A DNA stretch of 64,000 nt from Bipolaris cookei (taxonomy: Eukaryota > Ascomycota > Dothideomycetes > Pleosporales > Pleosporaceae). This document shows, in pieces, positions 45,091 to 57,592 of this stretch. Where the stretch lies: the NCBI GenBank assembly GCA_002286855.1, contig NRSV01000029.1, positions 832-64,831 of the forward strand, given 5' to 3'. Each line of letters opens with the position of its first letter. Within the stretch, counting starts at the first letter, position 1. Made by a program: the position numbers and the translations under genes. The notes under the pieces were generated by a model. That model saw only the letters and a program-made list of their open reading frames with translations. It was not told the DNA's origin and did not search any database.

Positions 45091-46291
45091 GCGGCAACTG
45101 CGCCCCGTTCAGGTCACTTTCTGACTTTGCATACCCGTCATTACGAATGCCTTGCAACAGTGGCAGGCGGTGTTGGCTGGGTTGTCTTAAGATATGTATA
45201 CATTTGACATACCTGTAGCTGCTATCTACAGGATATTGTCCTCCCCTTGTCACGAAATAACAACGTACGATGCTAAGCATGATGATAATCATGGTGGACC
45301 TATATTTGTGATGACTCTTCACCCCGAGTCTCGATTTAATGATAGTAGCAAAGACATGAACATATACAGCCACGCAAGCCGATACTGCGCCCGAGTACAT
45401 ATGGACATGGGTACGTAATGTCATCTCCGCAGAAGAAAAAACGCTCAGAATGCCGCTAGATCCGGAGTTTGACAAGCTCAAACGCCCCAAGAAGTCATGC
45501 CAGAGAGGCCAAAAGGGGTGACGCGACATCGAATACTATTAGTGCACAGCCTCCGGGCATTGTATGGCGCAGCGGTGCAGCCCAATCCGTGTATCATGTT
45601 TTAAGCGCCAGATGCACCAAGATAGTTATAGATGATATGAGCCTGGGGTTGTACATAACTGACGTTATGACCCATGCACATCCGTTCAAGGGTCTTCTGC
45701 TTGTGTTCTTGTGACCTTGGGAAGTGCGCGGGTGTGTGCAGAGTCAGGCAACGCACTTGAACTTGACGTCAAGCGACGGTATCCTTTACTGCCCAGAATC
45801 TAGAAGCCCCGATCACTTCAACGCCTGTTTCACTTCTTGATCACTGCGTGTTTCGCTCCCTCACTCTCGTCTCTCGCTCTCTCTCCAACTCCGCCCCCTC
45901 GACCTATACTACCCACCTGTGCCCCTGCGCCCAACCCTCGCCAGCGCCGCCACCATCCGCCATCAATAATCCTCCCTGAGCTTTACGCGACATACGGCTA
46001 CACAAGATCGCCCGCATCATATACGAGACCCGGGGGACCGCACGGGTTGCGGGAAAGGTAATAGCTATTACCGACAGCGATTCAGGGTCGTACCCCACCA
46101 AAGTCCAGGTACGCTCATTTCCTGGTCCACGCGTCACTCGGCATGCATCAAGGCCTCCGGGACCCCATCATGCGAGAGTGGGTTATTATATGGCGGGGAC
46201 CTGTATGGCTATACAGGCCTCTTTTGCGCAGGAGCTGATGCTAACATCCCAAGCAGCCACAGCGTCTTGGGCTTGACATTCCCTAGCCATT
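45091..46291. other. Intergenic, ASF1 3' flank and Skt5-like gene leader
   Basis: No gene seen. From about 45.84 kb the plus strand is C/T-rich and likely transcribed as a long 5' leader. Potential donor and acceptor sites near 46055 and 46255 could mark a leader intron, but this cannot be settled from sequence. Confidence 0.5.
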
Positions 46292-49066
46292 ATGAGCTAC
46301 TACCACAACCAGCCCCAGCTAGGGGCGACTTTTGTGCCAGGAGGCATCGATGACTATTATATGCCGGCTCCTTCTCCAGAAGTCATCTCCCCTGCGCCCC
46401 AGCGGTTCGTTCTAGCCCACCACCATATGCAGGCCCTAAGATTGCGGCTGACGTAGATTTGGCGGCAGGATCATGCCCGAAGTGCCCGAGAACATGCAAG
46501 AAAACATCGCACATTTAGAGTTGGAGGCAAACGGCCCTCGAGGCATCAACGGCGCAATGTCACCAACGCAGCAGGGTTACAATCAGTCGCAGCAGCAGCA
46601 GTTCTCCCCGCGACAAGCCAATTACCCCAACGAGCTGCCCGCACATGACGATCAATGGCCATCCCGACAAGGAAGCATTTCCGCTGCCTTTCGACAACCA
46701 CCCAACGTTCAGCCTCAGCCTGTTCAGCCTCAGCACCAGCCCTCACACGATTACAACCAGTTCGCGCAGCATCACGAGTCGCCCAATTTCTCCCCCTTTC
46801 CCAAGCTCCCAAACAGACCGCCCAATGTGCCCCCGTCCGACGATGAAAAGGAAGCAGTCTTGGAAAATGCGCGCCTGCCTGTCCTCAACTCGAATGATCC
46901 CGAGATGCAGTTGGCTTGGGCACAAGATGCCCTACAATACGTGGATGCTGCGCAGTTGCATGAGCAGCGCATCTCTGAGATCCAAGGGGCCAGGCCGGCA
47001 ACACCACAAGTCGAGCACCAACTGCGTGTGGATGCAATGAACGTAGTAACGTTTCTGGCAGATCAGCACCACCCAAAGGCGATGTTCATGCGGGGAATGT
47101 GGCTCGAGTTTGGCAAATTTGGTATGCGGGCAGACAAAAAGGAGGCGTTTCGATGCTACTCTCGTGCGGCCGCAAAAGGATATGCCAGGGCAGAGTATCG
47201 AATGGGCATGCAATTCGAGCAGGCAAACGACCCCATCAAGGCTCTGCAAAACTACAAAGCTGGCGCAGAGCAGGGTGACTCAGCCTCCAACTACCGTCTT
47301 GGTATGATGACGCTCCTTGGACAGCACGGACAGCCCCAGGACTTTGCGCGAGGTATTCAGCTTATCAGGCAGGCCGCTGCTACTGCAGACGAGAACGCTC
47401 CCCAGGGTGCCTACGTCTTGGGCATGCTTCAAGCGCGCGAACTTCCACAGATCAGCGTTCCTGAGGCGTTCTTGGCCTATGACGAGAAAGGTGCACGACA
47501 AAACATTGAGAAAGCCGCATACCTTGGCTTCGCAAAGGCTCAGCTGAAAATGGGTTCTGCCTATGAGCTCTGCAGCCTGGGCTGTGAGTTCAATCCTACA
47601 TTATCGTTGCACTACAATGCGCTCGCATCCAGACAAGGTGAGCCTGAAGCGGACATGGCTATCAGCAAGTGGTTCCTGTGCGGACACGAGGGGGAATTCA
47701 ACAAGAACGAAGAGCTGGCGTTCCAATATGCTCAACGAGCAGCAGCGACAGGTCTGCCTACTGCAGAATTTGCCATGGGCTATTTCCACGAGATTGGCAT
47801 GAATGTTCAAGTCAATCTCGACAAAGCCCTGGAGTGGTATGGAAAAGCCGAGAAGAACGGCAACAAAGATGCAACTGCACGTATAGAGAGCATATCAAAA
47901 TTGTCACGAACGTTGTCAAAGAAGGATCACGAAAACGTCGCAATCAACATGATCAAGTCAAAGCACGGCTCCATGCGGGGACAGCGACCAACAAGGCTCC
48001 AGCAACCCCATGCTCCCATGGCGTCGATCAGCGATGTAAGCCCTTCTGATTACGGTTCGGATGCCTCGCCTGCCACACCAGGAGGTGGTCGACTACCAGC
48101 CCGAGGCGATAGCACAACACCGTATCCTATCTCTGACCAGCCTCCCATGATCTCAAATGCGCCCATGTCGGCACCTTATGACCGTCCATCTACAGCAGCA
48201 CCGTACCCAATGGACAACGGCCCTCCACGGCTAGGCCCACAACGCCCCACCATGGCTGGTGGATTTGCTCCAGAAATCAGAGCATCCAGCACTCGCCCGC
48301 CATCATCAGCTTTTAATATCAACCCCAACATATTCCCACCGAACGACCCATATGGACGCGGTAATCCACGGCCAGGTCCTGGCCAAGACATGGGACCCAT
48401 ACCGATGCGACCTCATACCAGCGTGGACAACATGGGCCGAGGAGGACGCCTTCCCAACGTTGGCCGTGGTGCACAGCCACCGCCAGGTGGTCCAGCAGGC
48501 TATAGGCAACCCGGAGGGCCGAGCGTTCAGCGCCCAGATATGCAGAACCGCCCAGCAACAACTCAGCCCCCAGATATTGGATACAGCGCGCCAGATGGGC
48601 GGAACAAGTTACAAAAGCAGTCAGGAGCACCGCTTCAGAAAGCACCCACTTTGCCTGACATCGGTTATGTTGCACCTCTCGAGCCTCGTCAACACACCCG
48701 GCCTTCCACAGTCCAGCCAGGCCAGGAGAGTAGGACATCTTCACGCCCTGGCTCAGCTAGCCGACCCCCTGGGGCTGACAACATGCCCAATCCGAACAGG
48801 GTACAAGCCTTGCAGCAACAACCACCTCATAAGCCAGGGTCAGGATCAGCGAGCAAACCATCTACTCCCGGAAGCAAACCAGCTACGCCGACCCCTCCCA
48901 GCAAGCCTGCACCAACAGCTTCTTCAGGACCAGGAAAGGGACCTAAGACGTTCGACGAGATGGGAATCGGACAGGCACCCAAGGATGGCGATTGTGTAAG
49001 TCTGGACCAACCTCGTTGCTTTTTAAAGAACTATTCACTAACAGGGAAAATTAGATTGTCATGTAG
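46292..49066 (+). CDS. Skt5/Chs4-like chitin synthase activator with CaaX box
   Basis: Three exons (46292-46404, 46457-48995, 49055-49066) give 887 residues. A Gln/Pro-rich N terminus precedes about seven Sel1-like repeats (about 240-500; AAAKGYARAEYRMGMQFE, KAAYLGFAKAQLKMG and similar). A long disordered tail rich in Pro, Gly, Ser and Gln follows. The last exon is 12 nt and gives the C terminus Cys-Ile-Val-Met, a prenylation CaaX motif. In yeast, prenylated Skt5/Chs4 recruits and activates chitin synthase III at the bud neck; the same role at septa or tips is inferred. Reading through the last intron would add 56 unrelated residues and lose the CaaX. Confidence 0.92.
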
Positions 49067-49692
49067 AGAGACCCAGTATCGCTACCGTAGTCTGTCCAGC
49101 GACTTTTGCATAGCGAGGGGATTTTTTCGTTGTTACGGTATTGCACATTGGTGGGCAGTCTCAATGTAGACGCTCTTTTTCCCCCTATCTTGATTTCTTC
49201 CACAAAAAAAAACCGAGGCAATATACCTTTATAGACGATTTGAACCTAAACGAAAACAACCGGACTTGTGTTTTCATGACTATTGTCGTTCTTTGGTCAT
49301 AATACGCTCTCTGTTACAGCACGCATTACTTCTTCCATGGAGACGCGTAGGAACGCGCTATCACGTGATGCATACATGCTCATTCGAGTGAATCGTTGCC
49401 CCCTAGTTGATATCTCTGTCATTGTAAGACCCCCGACTTAATTATTGGTCATATATTAGTGCTCCCTTAACGGATCAACTCTGGTAAAGCGTGTTTGCAA
49501 TTCCTAACATAAAGTGGTCTGTGGCGCTGCGTACTACACGGGCGCTAGCGCGGTTCGTAAACGCTTCTAGCGGGGAAGGAGCGCGTTCCAAATAACCTCA
49601 CCCGCAACTCTCGGTGGGCATCCAGCCTTACTCGTCGTCACCTTCAACCACACTCCTTTACAACTACAGCAGATGTTATACTGATTGCAGCC
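49067..49692. promoter_or_regulatory. Intergenic region upstream of SMC6
   Basis: Holds the 3' flank of the Skt5-like gene and the SMC6 promoter. One MluI-type box (acgcgt, 49343-49348) and one cacgtg (49362-49367) lie 330-350 bp before the SMC6 start. MluI boxes drive S-phase expression in yeasts; relevance here is speculative. Confidence 0.4.
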
Positions 49693-52600
49693 ATGTCCGC
49701 TAAGCGTCCACGGGCCCACACAAACAGTGTCAATTCCAGCGGTACTGGCCGTGATAATCGCGTAGGTTGACCGTCTCCACATGCAACCGAAAGTCTGGTT
49801 TACATGAATGCAGAACAAAAGACCTCGCCCATCTGAGCCAAACAGCAGCGAAGAGCCATCCTCCGACGAGCGATCTAGTGCAGCGAGCGGTAGCGATACT
49901 TCAGATGCAGAAGACGAACGGGAACGGAATGCACAAGAAATATGGGCGACACAACAAGTCCAGAAAGAACGGCGGGAGACTGCGAATAGGCAAAACATCG
50001 CGACAGATTCTGGCATAATTGAGGAGATTCAGTGTATAAATTTCATGTGCCATGAGCATTTGACCGTCACTCTGGGTCCGCTCATCAATTTCATCATAGG
50101 GCACAATGGTAGTGGCAAGAGTGCCGTGCTCACTGCACTTACGATATGTTTGGGTGGAAAGGCTACAGCGACCAATCGCGCACAGAATCTAAAGAGCCTG
50201 ATCAAAGAAGGCAAGGACTATGCCTCTGTTACTGTCAAGATTAAGAACCAAGGACCGCTTGCGTACAAGCCTTCGCAGTATGGCGACTCCATCATTGTCG
50301 AACGACACTTTAGCAGATCCGGCACGTCAGGCTTCAAACTCAAGGACCGAAACGGCAAGCTTGTCACAAACAAGAAGGCAGAGCTTGAAGATATCCTGGA
50401 CGCCTTCTCCATGCAGATTGACAATCCCATGAATGTATTGACGCAGGATATGGCAAGGCAGTTTCTCAACCATTCCACTCCAAAGGACAAGTACAAATTT
50501 TTTCTCCAAGGCACGCAGCTCGAGAACCTGAATAGGGACTATCAGCAAATTGAACAGTCTTTAGAAGTGATGAATGCGAAGGCCGAGGTCAAGGAGGCTG
50601 ATCTGAGTGTTTTACGAAGCCACATGGAGGAGCTGGAAAAGAAGGCGCGGAGGGCTCAGAACCTGGAGTCTTTACGGGCAAAGGAAGCAATTCTTGCAGG
50701 ACAGGCTGCATGGGCTCATGTCCAGGAAAAAGAAAAAGAGGTCGCGGACGCACAGGCCGGAGTTGAGGAAACGCAGGCTAAAATACAAGAACGTGAGCAG
50801 AAGGCGGCTGAGGCAGCAGAACGTTATGAATGTGCTGATCAGGCCTACGAGGCTGCCAAACAAAAAGTTGCCGATCTTATGGAGGAAAGAGGACCCGTTG
50901 ATCAAGAGTTACAAGACGCCAGGGCAAGATTTGATCATGTCAAGGCGGAGCTCAAGCAACTTCAATCTGATGAACGGCAAGCTCGAAGCGAGTTGACTGC
51001 TAAACAATCAGAAGTGAAGAAATACGAAGACCAAATAGAGCAATACCGACAGCGACAGGCGCAAGCTGATAACGGTCTTTACGCCGAGAAAGTCCGTGAG
51101 CGTGACGAAGCCATGGTCGAGTGTGACAGAGCCAGAGAGGCGTACGCGTCCCATGACGTTGGTCGCCCACAATTGCTAGCTCAGCTTGATGTGGCTAAAA
51201 AAGAGCTGGCGAGTGCAAATCAAAAAGTCCAAAATGCGCGCGAAGATGCAAAGCGCATTCGAAGCGTCATCTCGAGACTGGAGGGAGGCCAGGGTGACTG
51301 GATAGATGGATTTGCAAATCCTAGTAGACTGAAGGCATTGCTGGACGCGATCATGTCGGAACGTCGGTTTCGAGAGACGCCGGTAGGACCTATCGGCCAT
51401 CACATAAAACTGCTAGACCCTAAGTGGGGTCGCATATTGGAAAGGCAGTCTGGTCAAGCGCTCAATGGCTTCGTCGTCACTAGCAAGCATGATCAAAGTG
51501 TTTTGTCTACGTTGATGAACAGGACAGGCTGGTGCGTGTTTCGCTTCCAAGCTTCATAAAGCATACTAACAGCCCCAGGTCAGCGCAAATATACATTGGC
51601 AAACGTGTTCCAATTGATACAAGTAACCATGAGCCTGATAAGGATCTCTTGACATGGATGAGAGTATTGACTGTAAGTGCAATGTGTGTAAGTATTGTGC
51701 AAGAGCTTTCAGCTAACTGATACCTAGTTTGACGATGATCTTGTTCGCAACCAACTCATCATTAACCAGTCAATAGAACAAACTGTACTTTTTGAAAACA
51801 TGACAGAGGGCTTTAGGCTACTGAAAGATGGTGGGCCACGTGCCAAGAATGTCAAAATGTGCTTTACATTCGCAGATGGTGATACCCGAAGAGGTCGAGT
51901 ATACCATTACAGCAACAATGGCCAAGTCAACGACAGTCCCATCCTGGAATTCACGGGAAATCTGCGCATGCAAGTTGATCAAAATGCTCAAATTCAGTAA
52001 GTAGTTCTGCAAAGTTTCCTGGAAATTGGGCTAAATGATGTTCAGAGAGGAGCGAACTCGCCTGACTCGAGTTATGGGAGAGATACAAGCTCTTGAGGGG
52101 AGTGTCAGACAGTTGCAAGAGCAGGTCAATGAGTGCAGGCGTCGAGAAGCTGACCACGAACGCGAGAAGAAAACACTCAAGATTGCGATGCAACAGGCTT
52201 CGGATAACTTGGACCGGCTTGAAGGTGAACTGAGCGAGGCTACTCCCGACGCATCGGCCATTGAGGTTGCCAAGGAAGCACTTGAGACTGCGAATGAGGA
52301 ATTAAAACGTCTTGAGGGTGTGTTTGAAGACATAACAACACGAAAATTCGAACTGAATGAGCAGAACCGGGCGAACAAATATGAGGTGGACAAGAAATAC
52401 GCTACGGCTGAGGAACTTAAGTTCAAGCTGAACAAGGCAGACGTTACCGTTCGCCAACTCCAAAGCAAGCGGGAAGATGAGCTCCGGGAGAAAAACGAAT
52501 CTATTGCCAGGGTTGAAAGGGCAGAAGCAGTGCGCAAGGAATGGGAGAATAGTGTTGAAGAGTTACGCAAAGAACTGGATGAGGTAATCGAAGGGGCTAA

Positions 52601-53454
52601 AGGTGTCTGCGCGGAGCGGGTTCCTGTGCCGGCAGGAAAGAGCTCTGAGGTACTTGGGCAGATGTTAGCAAAGCTAGAGGCGACAAGGAAAGCGTCGGAG
52701 AAGGAACTCGGTGGGTCTCAAGATGAGCTACTACGAGCGGCGAATGAAGCGAAGAGGCAACACAAGGATGCAATGCAGGAATTTGATAACATCAGGGATT
52801 TGCGCAACGTAAGTCAGGCCAGATGCTTTGATGGACCTAGCTGACCTGTACTAGCAACTGATCACCACCCTCAACAATCGACGCAACCGATGGAAGCAGT
52901 TTAGGTCTGGTATCTCTGTTCGAGCACGCGTCACTTTCAATTACCTCTTGAGCGAACGAAAGTTCAGGGGCACATTGAGTATCAATCACCAGAAGGCTCT
53001 TCTCGACATCCACGTAAGTGCAACGGATCCTCTCGTTTGGTGCATTGCTGATCTTGTCGAGGTTCAACCGGATATCATGGAACGAAGTGGGGATGGCAGG
53101 CAAACAAAGACACTTTCGGGTGGAGAGAAATCATACTCGACCGTGTGCCTCCTGCTTTCACTGTGGGATGCAATGGGCTCTCCGATCCGCTGCCTTGACG
53201 AGTTGTGAGTAGGCCCGGGACCATGTCGTATTATGTAAACTGACAAAGAATGCAGCGACGTTTTCATGGACAGTGTCAATCGCGAACGGAGCATGAATAT
53301 GATTATTCAGGCAGCGCGGCGATCGATCGGCCGACAGTTCATTTTCATTACGCCCCAGTCGATGAGCCAGGTCAACCAGACTTCTGACGTCAAAATCATC
53401 AAGATGTCCGATCCCGAGCGGGGACAGACGGCGCTGAGCATGAGTCGGGGTTGA
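49693..53454 (+). CDS. SMC6: SMC6, core of the SMC5/6 complex
   Basis: Eight exons (49693-49761, 49814-51531, 51579-51672, 51728-51996, 52046-52808, 52855-53013, 53062-53204, 53256-53454) give 1137 residues, the usual size. The Walker A GHNGSGKS is near residue 120, followed by an ABC head segment. Two long coiled coils flank a hinge (about 540-660). The signature LSGGEKSYSTVCLL is near 1040 and Walker B CLDEFDVFMD near 1065. The complex acts in recombination repair and replication-fork processing. A start at 49808 without exon 1 is the alternative; exon 1 is preferred because its donor and acceptor join in phase and give a basic N terminus. Confidence 0.95.
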
Positions 53455-54110
53455 GGAGGGAGTGGAAGTGGGCGCGATTAGGGTTTCGCTAATACTGGAC
53501 ATTCTCCTGGCTATCAGAGAGTTTAATCCCAGAATAAGGCATGGAGTTTGGCAGGGTTTCCATCTATGTTTATACCCACTTGATAAGGGCGTTGGATGGT
53601 TGTATGTATGGAAGTTGCTGTGGCATGGCTCCTATACATCCAGACTGGGGTGTTGGCTGCTTGTCGCTCCGCTAGCAACAGTCGTACATGCGCGAATTTT
53701 TCATGTTTCCAAATACACTGAGAGAGTCGTGTCATGTATGGAGTCGTATGGGATTGTCTCAGATGCATGTGCCGAGGGCTGGTGGCTAGGGTAGAGGTTC
53801 ATGTGGTGGTGGGGGGGATGGCGTGCGAGGCAAAGTGGCGGCGCGGGCGGCGGTTGCGCAGGAAACCAGGTTGGTGTGATGTGCAAATGCAAAGGAAAGG
53901 CAGGGCGGATGTGCACCGGGATAAACCAGGGTCTCTTGGCCGTACACGTCGATTGGCAGCACCATCACAACACCCAAACTTGTCGGCTGCGCACATCTTA
54001 CGTCCATACATGTAGCAGCACGACTGCCGTGCTGCTTCTGCGCCTGGTCCTCCACCCTCCCCTGGGGCCTTGTATGCTGCAAGTAGTAGTGCTGCTGGAC
54101 TCACCACACC
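53455..54110. other. Intergenic, F-box gene promoter
   Basis: Contains the SMC6 3' flank and the F-box gene promoter. Open frames on both strands are overlapping and without motifs. No gene called. Confidence 0.5.
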
Positions 54111-57011
54111 ATGGCCGACTCCCCGCTCTCCACCCCCGGCACGCCCACCACTGCGTCGCCGCTGCCCTCAGACGCCGACTTTGCTCGCTCATTTTCGCCC
54201 TCACAGGACGATGCGCAACTAATGGGCTCCCAGCCATTGCCAGAGGACGTGTGGGCGAGTACGCCTGCGCCGGGTGCGGTGGGCGCGCCACCCTTGGCTG
54301 ACCCGGCGCCAGCACAGAAGGGCAAAGCAAAGGCTTCAAAGGGCCCGCTGAAGCTGCTGGATCTGCCTGTGGATATTTTGAAAGAAATCATCCACCAGGT
54401 GAGTAGACATCCCTCCCACCGGGCGCAGCCTCCGTCGTGGTCTCCCCATAGCGCGCGGGGATGCTGACCATTCACTCTACAGCTTCCGCATACCAACGAC
54501 TTGACGTCGCTATGTCTCTGCCACTCAGCCCTTCACCGGCTGACCATACCATGCATTTATTCGCGCTTCGACATTGTATGGCCTGACGAAAGTACCCACA
54601 ATGAGCCCCGTGCTGGCGTTGACGCTCTCACGTACGGCCTCGCGACGCTGGTCATGGGCGATGATTGCTTCCCCCACCAGCACCGCCTGAGACTGCAGGG
54701 ACAGACGCCAACTTCACTCCTGAGGACCGCCGCCAACCCATACCCGGTCCCGCAGCGCCGATTCGGAAACTACTACGGACAGTTTACAAAGAAGTTTTCG
54801 CTGGGCAATGGGCCGCAGGCATGGGTCCAAGAGTACATGATCAACAAGGAGGGCGGCAAGATGCTGGGCACATTGGTAGCGCTTGCCGTTGCGCGCATGA
54901 TCAATCTCGAGACGTTTGTGTGGGACATGCCAACTGGTGTGCTTCGCGATGTTTGGCTGGCGCTGTCGAGTCTCGCACACCGGAGTGACGGTGAAGAATG
55001 CCGTCTCGAGCGGCTCTGGATCCGATGGCATGACAACACCATCGATGCGCCAGTTCCTCCGCCGGCGCCACCTATGATCCTCAACAATCAGAACCTGCCC
55101 CCACCTCCCAACACTACACATCCAAGCGGCCTCGGTACCGTTCAACTGCCGATTATTCCAGTCCCACAATACCCATCTACAAGCCTGTCCACGCTGGATC
55201 GAGTTGAGCACCCCACTTTCTCCGTGATCCCCGCTTTAAAAAGCTTGAGCGTCCTCGATATTGATGAACTCCCGTACCTCGATGAGATGAGCATTCTGAT
55301 TGCGCGATCACAGAAGAAGCTTCGCGAACTCAGGATTGGAATCGCAGCACATGCTCAGCAACGGGACTGGGTGGCTGTGTGGGAAGGTGAAGGTCTGCAG
55401 CAGGTCGATTACAGCACAACATCAACGGCAGCATGCTCAATAGGCGATAAGAGATTGGGCGGTGTGTTGGGTATTCTCGTTGGGCGTATACACAATATGC
55501 GCCATTCAGAAGAGCCGCCTTCCCAAAAGCAGGACGGCGGTGCGGGGGTTACAGAGCGGTCAGTTGAGGCAACACCGATGAAATCGGCTGTATCACAACC
55601 TTTGCCACCTATAGCCTCGCTCTCATTGCATGAACGCGAGGCCGACCAAGATGTGGATCACTTTGGTAACCCGATGGACGACACGTCTATAATTGAAGGA
55701 GTAAGTCTGCTCAACGATGACCTACCCACAGGTGCAGAACCGGCCCCACAGCCGGCACATCAAGAAAAGCCAGCCTCCAAGGTTCACACAAGGTCTTCAC
55801 CCCATGAGCAAAACACTCATGCGCAAGACCCATCACAGGATTCAACAGAGCCCTTGTTGACTGGTCAGCTGAAGCTTGAGGTTTTGGAGCTGGAACGGGT
55901 TCCCCTCTCTGTCCCTGTGCTGCGGAGAGCCTTTGATTGGTCCATGCTATCCACCCTGACTCTTCTGAACTGCAGCAATCATGAACAATTGTGGAAGATC
56001 TTGAGAAGAGCATACACGCCTCGCTCTGCCTATCCTGGCTCGCCATCATCGTCAAAAGCATACAAGGCTTCGTACACTCTACGCTGTGAATATCAACTGA
56101 ACCTGAAGCGGATTCATACCAACACAGTCTCACCATCGCTCATGTCTTTCCTAAAAGAGACCTTGGCACCCAACAGTCTCGAGGTCCTCTTCCTCCAGGA
56201 AGGCCGGTCGTACTCATCTCCTGTAACAGTAGATGCGATATACAAAGGGCCTTTGAAGAGACACCGAGCCAGTCTAAAGAAATTGATGATTGACAGTGGG
56301 GAGAAGGGGCCTGACGGGCATACAACGACGAGCTCCAGGTGGAGACGGTGGATGTTGAACCGGGAAATCCTGACCTTCATAACCAGCGGTCGCATGAATA
56401 GCCTACGAGAACTGGCAGTGTCCATTGACTACAAAGACTGGGTATGTTATATTTGACCCCTGTTGAAGGGCCTGGCTAACATCAAGCAGCATCATTTCCT
56501 CCAACGTCTTCCGTACATTCCTCATATCCGCTCTTTGTACATTCCATTTATAGCCGACCACGCTCATGGAAGCAATATCGATCCGCGCGAGCTCGCCTAC
56601 CAAATTCTCGACATTGTGCACTTGCGACCGGAAATCGAGCTGTGTTATATGGGCCTATCCACGAAGTGCTTTGAGATCCTGGAGAACCGGCCATCGAATT
56701 ATGACTTGCGACATGACGGCATGCACACTGATGGCAGTGGCTCTGCATACGCCACACACGATCCCATACTATCTGATGATGAGAGTGAAGCCACCGAGGA
56801 TGACGACGACGACAGCATGGATGAAGGTGCAGTACCGCCTGGCGGTGACGAGACGGAGAGCGATGTCAGCGACGAAGCGGAAGGGGATAGCGATGATGAG
56901 TCCTTTATACAGGACTCGCAGAAAGGTCCAAAGCTCAGGGTCAGAGAGATTCTCTTCTATGAGGAGCGAGTGGAGGCTTTCAGACGGCGACATGGTGTAT
57001 TGAGACCATGA
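54111..57011 (+). CDS. F-box protein, large
   Basis: Three exons (54111-54398, 54483-56441, 56490-57011) give 922 residues. An N-terminal Ser/Pro/Ala-rich region precedes an F-box-like motif at about 80-125 (LKLLDLPVDILKEIIHQL, then LTSLCLCHSALHRL and PCIYSRFDIVW). The centre has scattered leucine-rich stretches that may be degenerate LRRs. The C-terminal part ends in a strongly acidic segment (Asp/Glu/Ser, about 845-895). F-box proteins link substrates to SCF ubiquitin ligases; the substrate here is unknown. Intron 1 falls within the F-box and intron 2 near residue 749. Confidence 0.8.
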
Positions 57012-57592
57012 TGAAGACAAAACTATGACACATGTATTGGCAATTGTTGTAAGTATTTCACGGGATATTTTAATGATGACGCGATGGAGCAACGGCGTAG
57101 GATGGCGTATATGGTAGATATCCTTGGTCGGGTTGCATGATACTAGGCATGGTCTCAGGACCCCGGATTTAAAGGAACTGAGAGCGTGCAATGGCGGTGT
57201 GCGCTTTCCACGTCTATATAGTAATAGAGTTTACAATGACAGGTCTATGCAAGATATGATATCTTTGGACTGTAACTCGGTGATATTGTATTGGCGAACT
57301 CGAAGTCATCTCAGTGCCCTGCCCTTTTTACTGCAATAGACATACCACGTGAATACGCGTTGCACTTGGTTCGTGCTCCATGTGGGATCGTGACCGACTC
57401 TTGCGTAGGCGGGCAGACCGAAACCAGCCCACCCTGCGACAACAATTTGCCAAACGATATGATGACAAAACAGCCAGTTCCAAGAAAAGATCTGGTACCC
57501 TTCACGTGGTCCGCACGCTCATGAAGCCGCCTACGCCACATCAGACACACTGGTAAACAATCGCATAGCGGGGCCTCCGCAGCACCTCCGCA
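57012..57592. other. Intergenic, APC2 promoter
   Basis: No gene seen. Short frames only. Confidence 0.5.
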
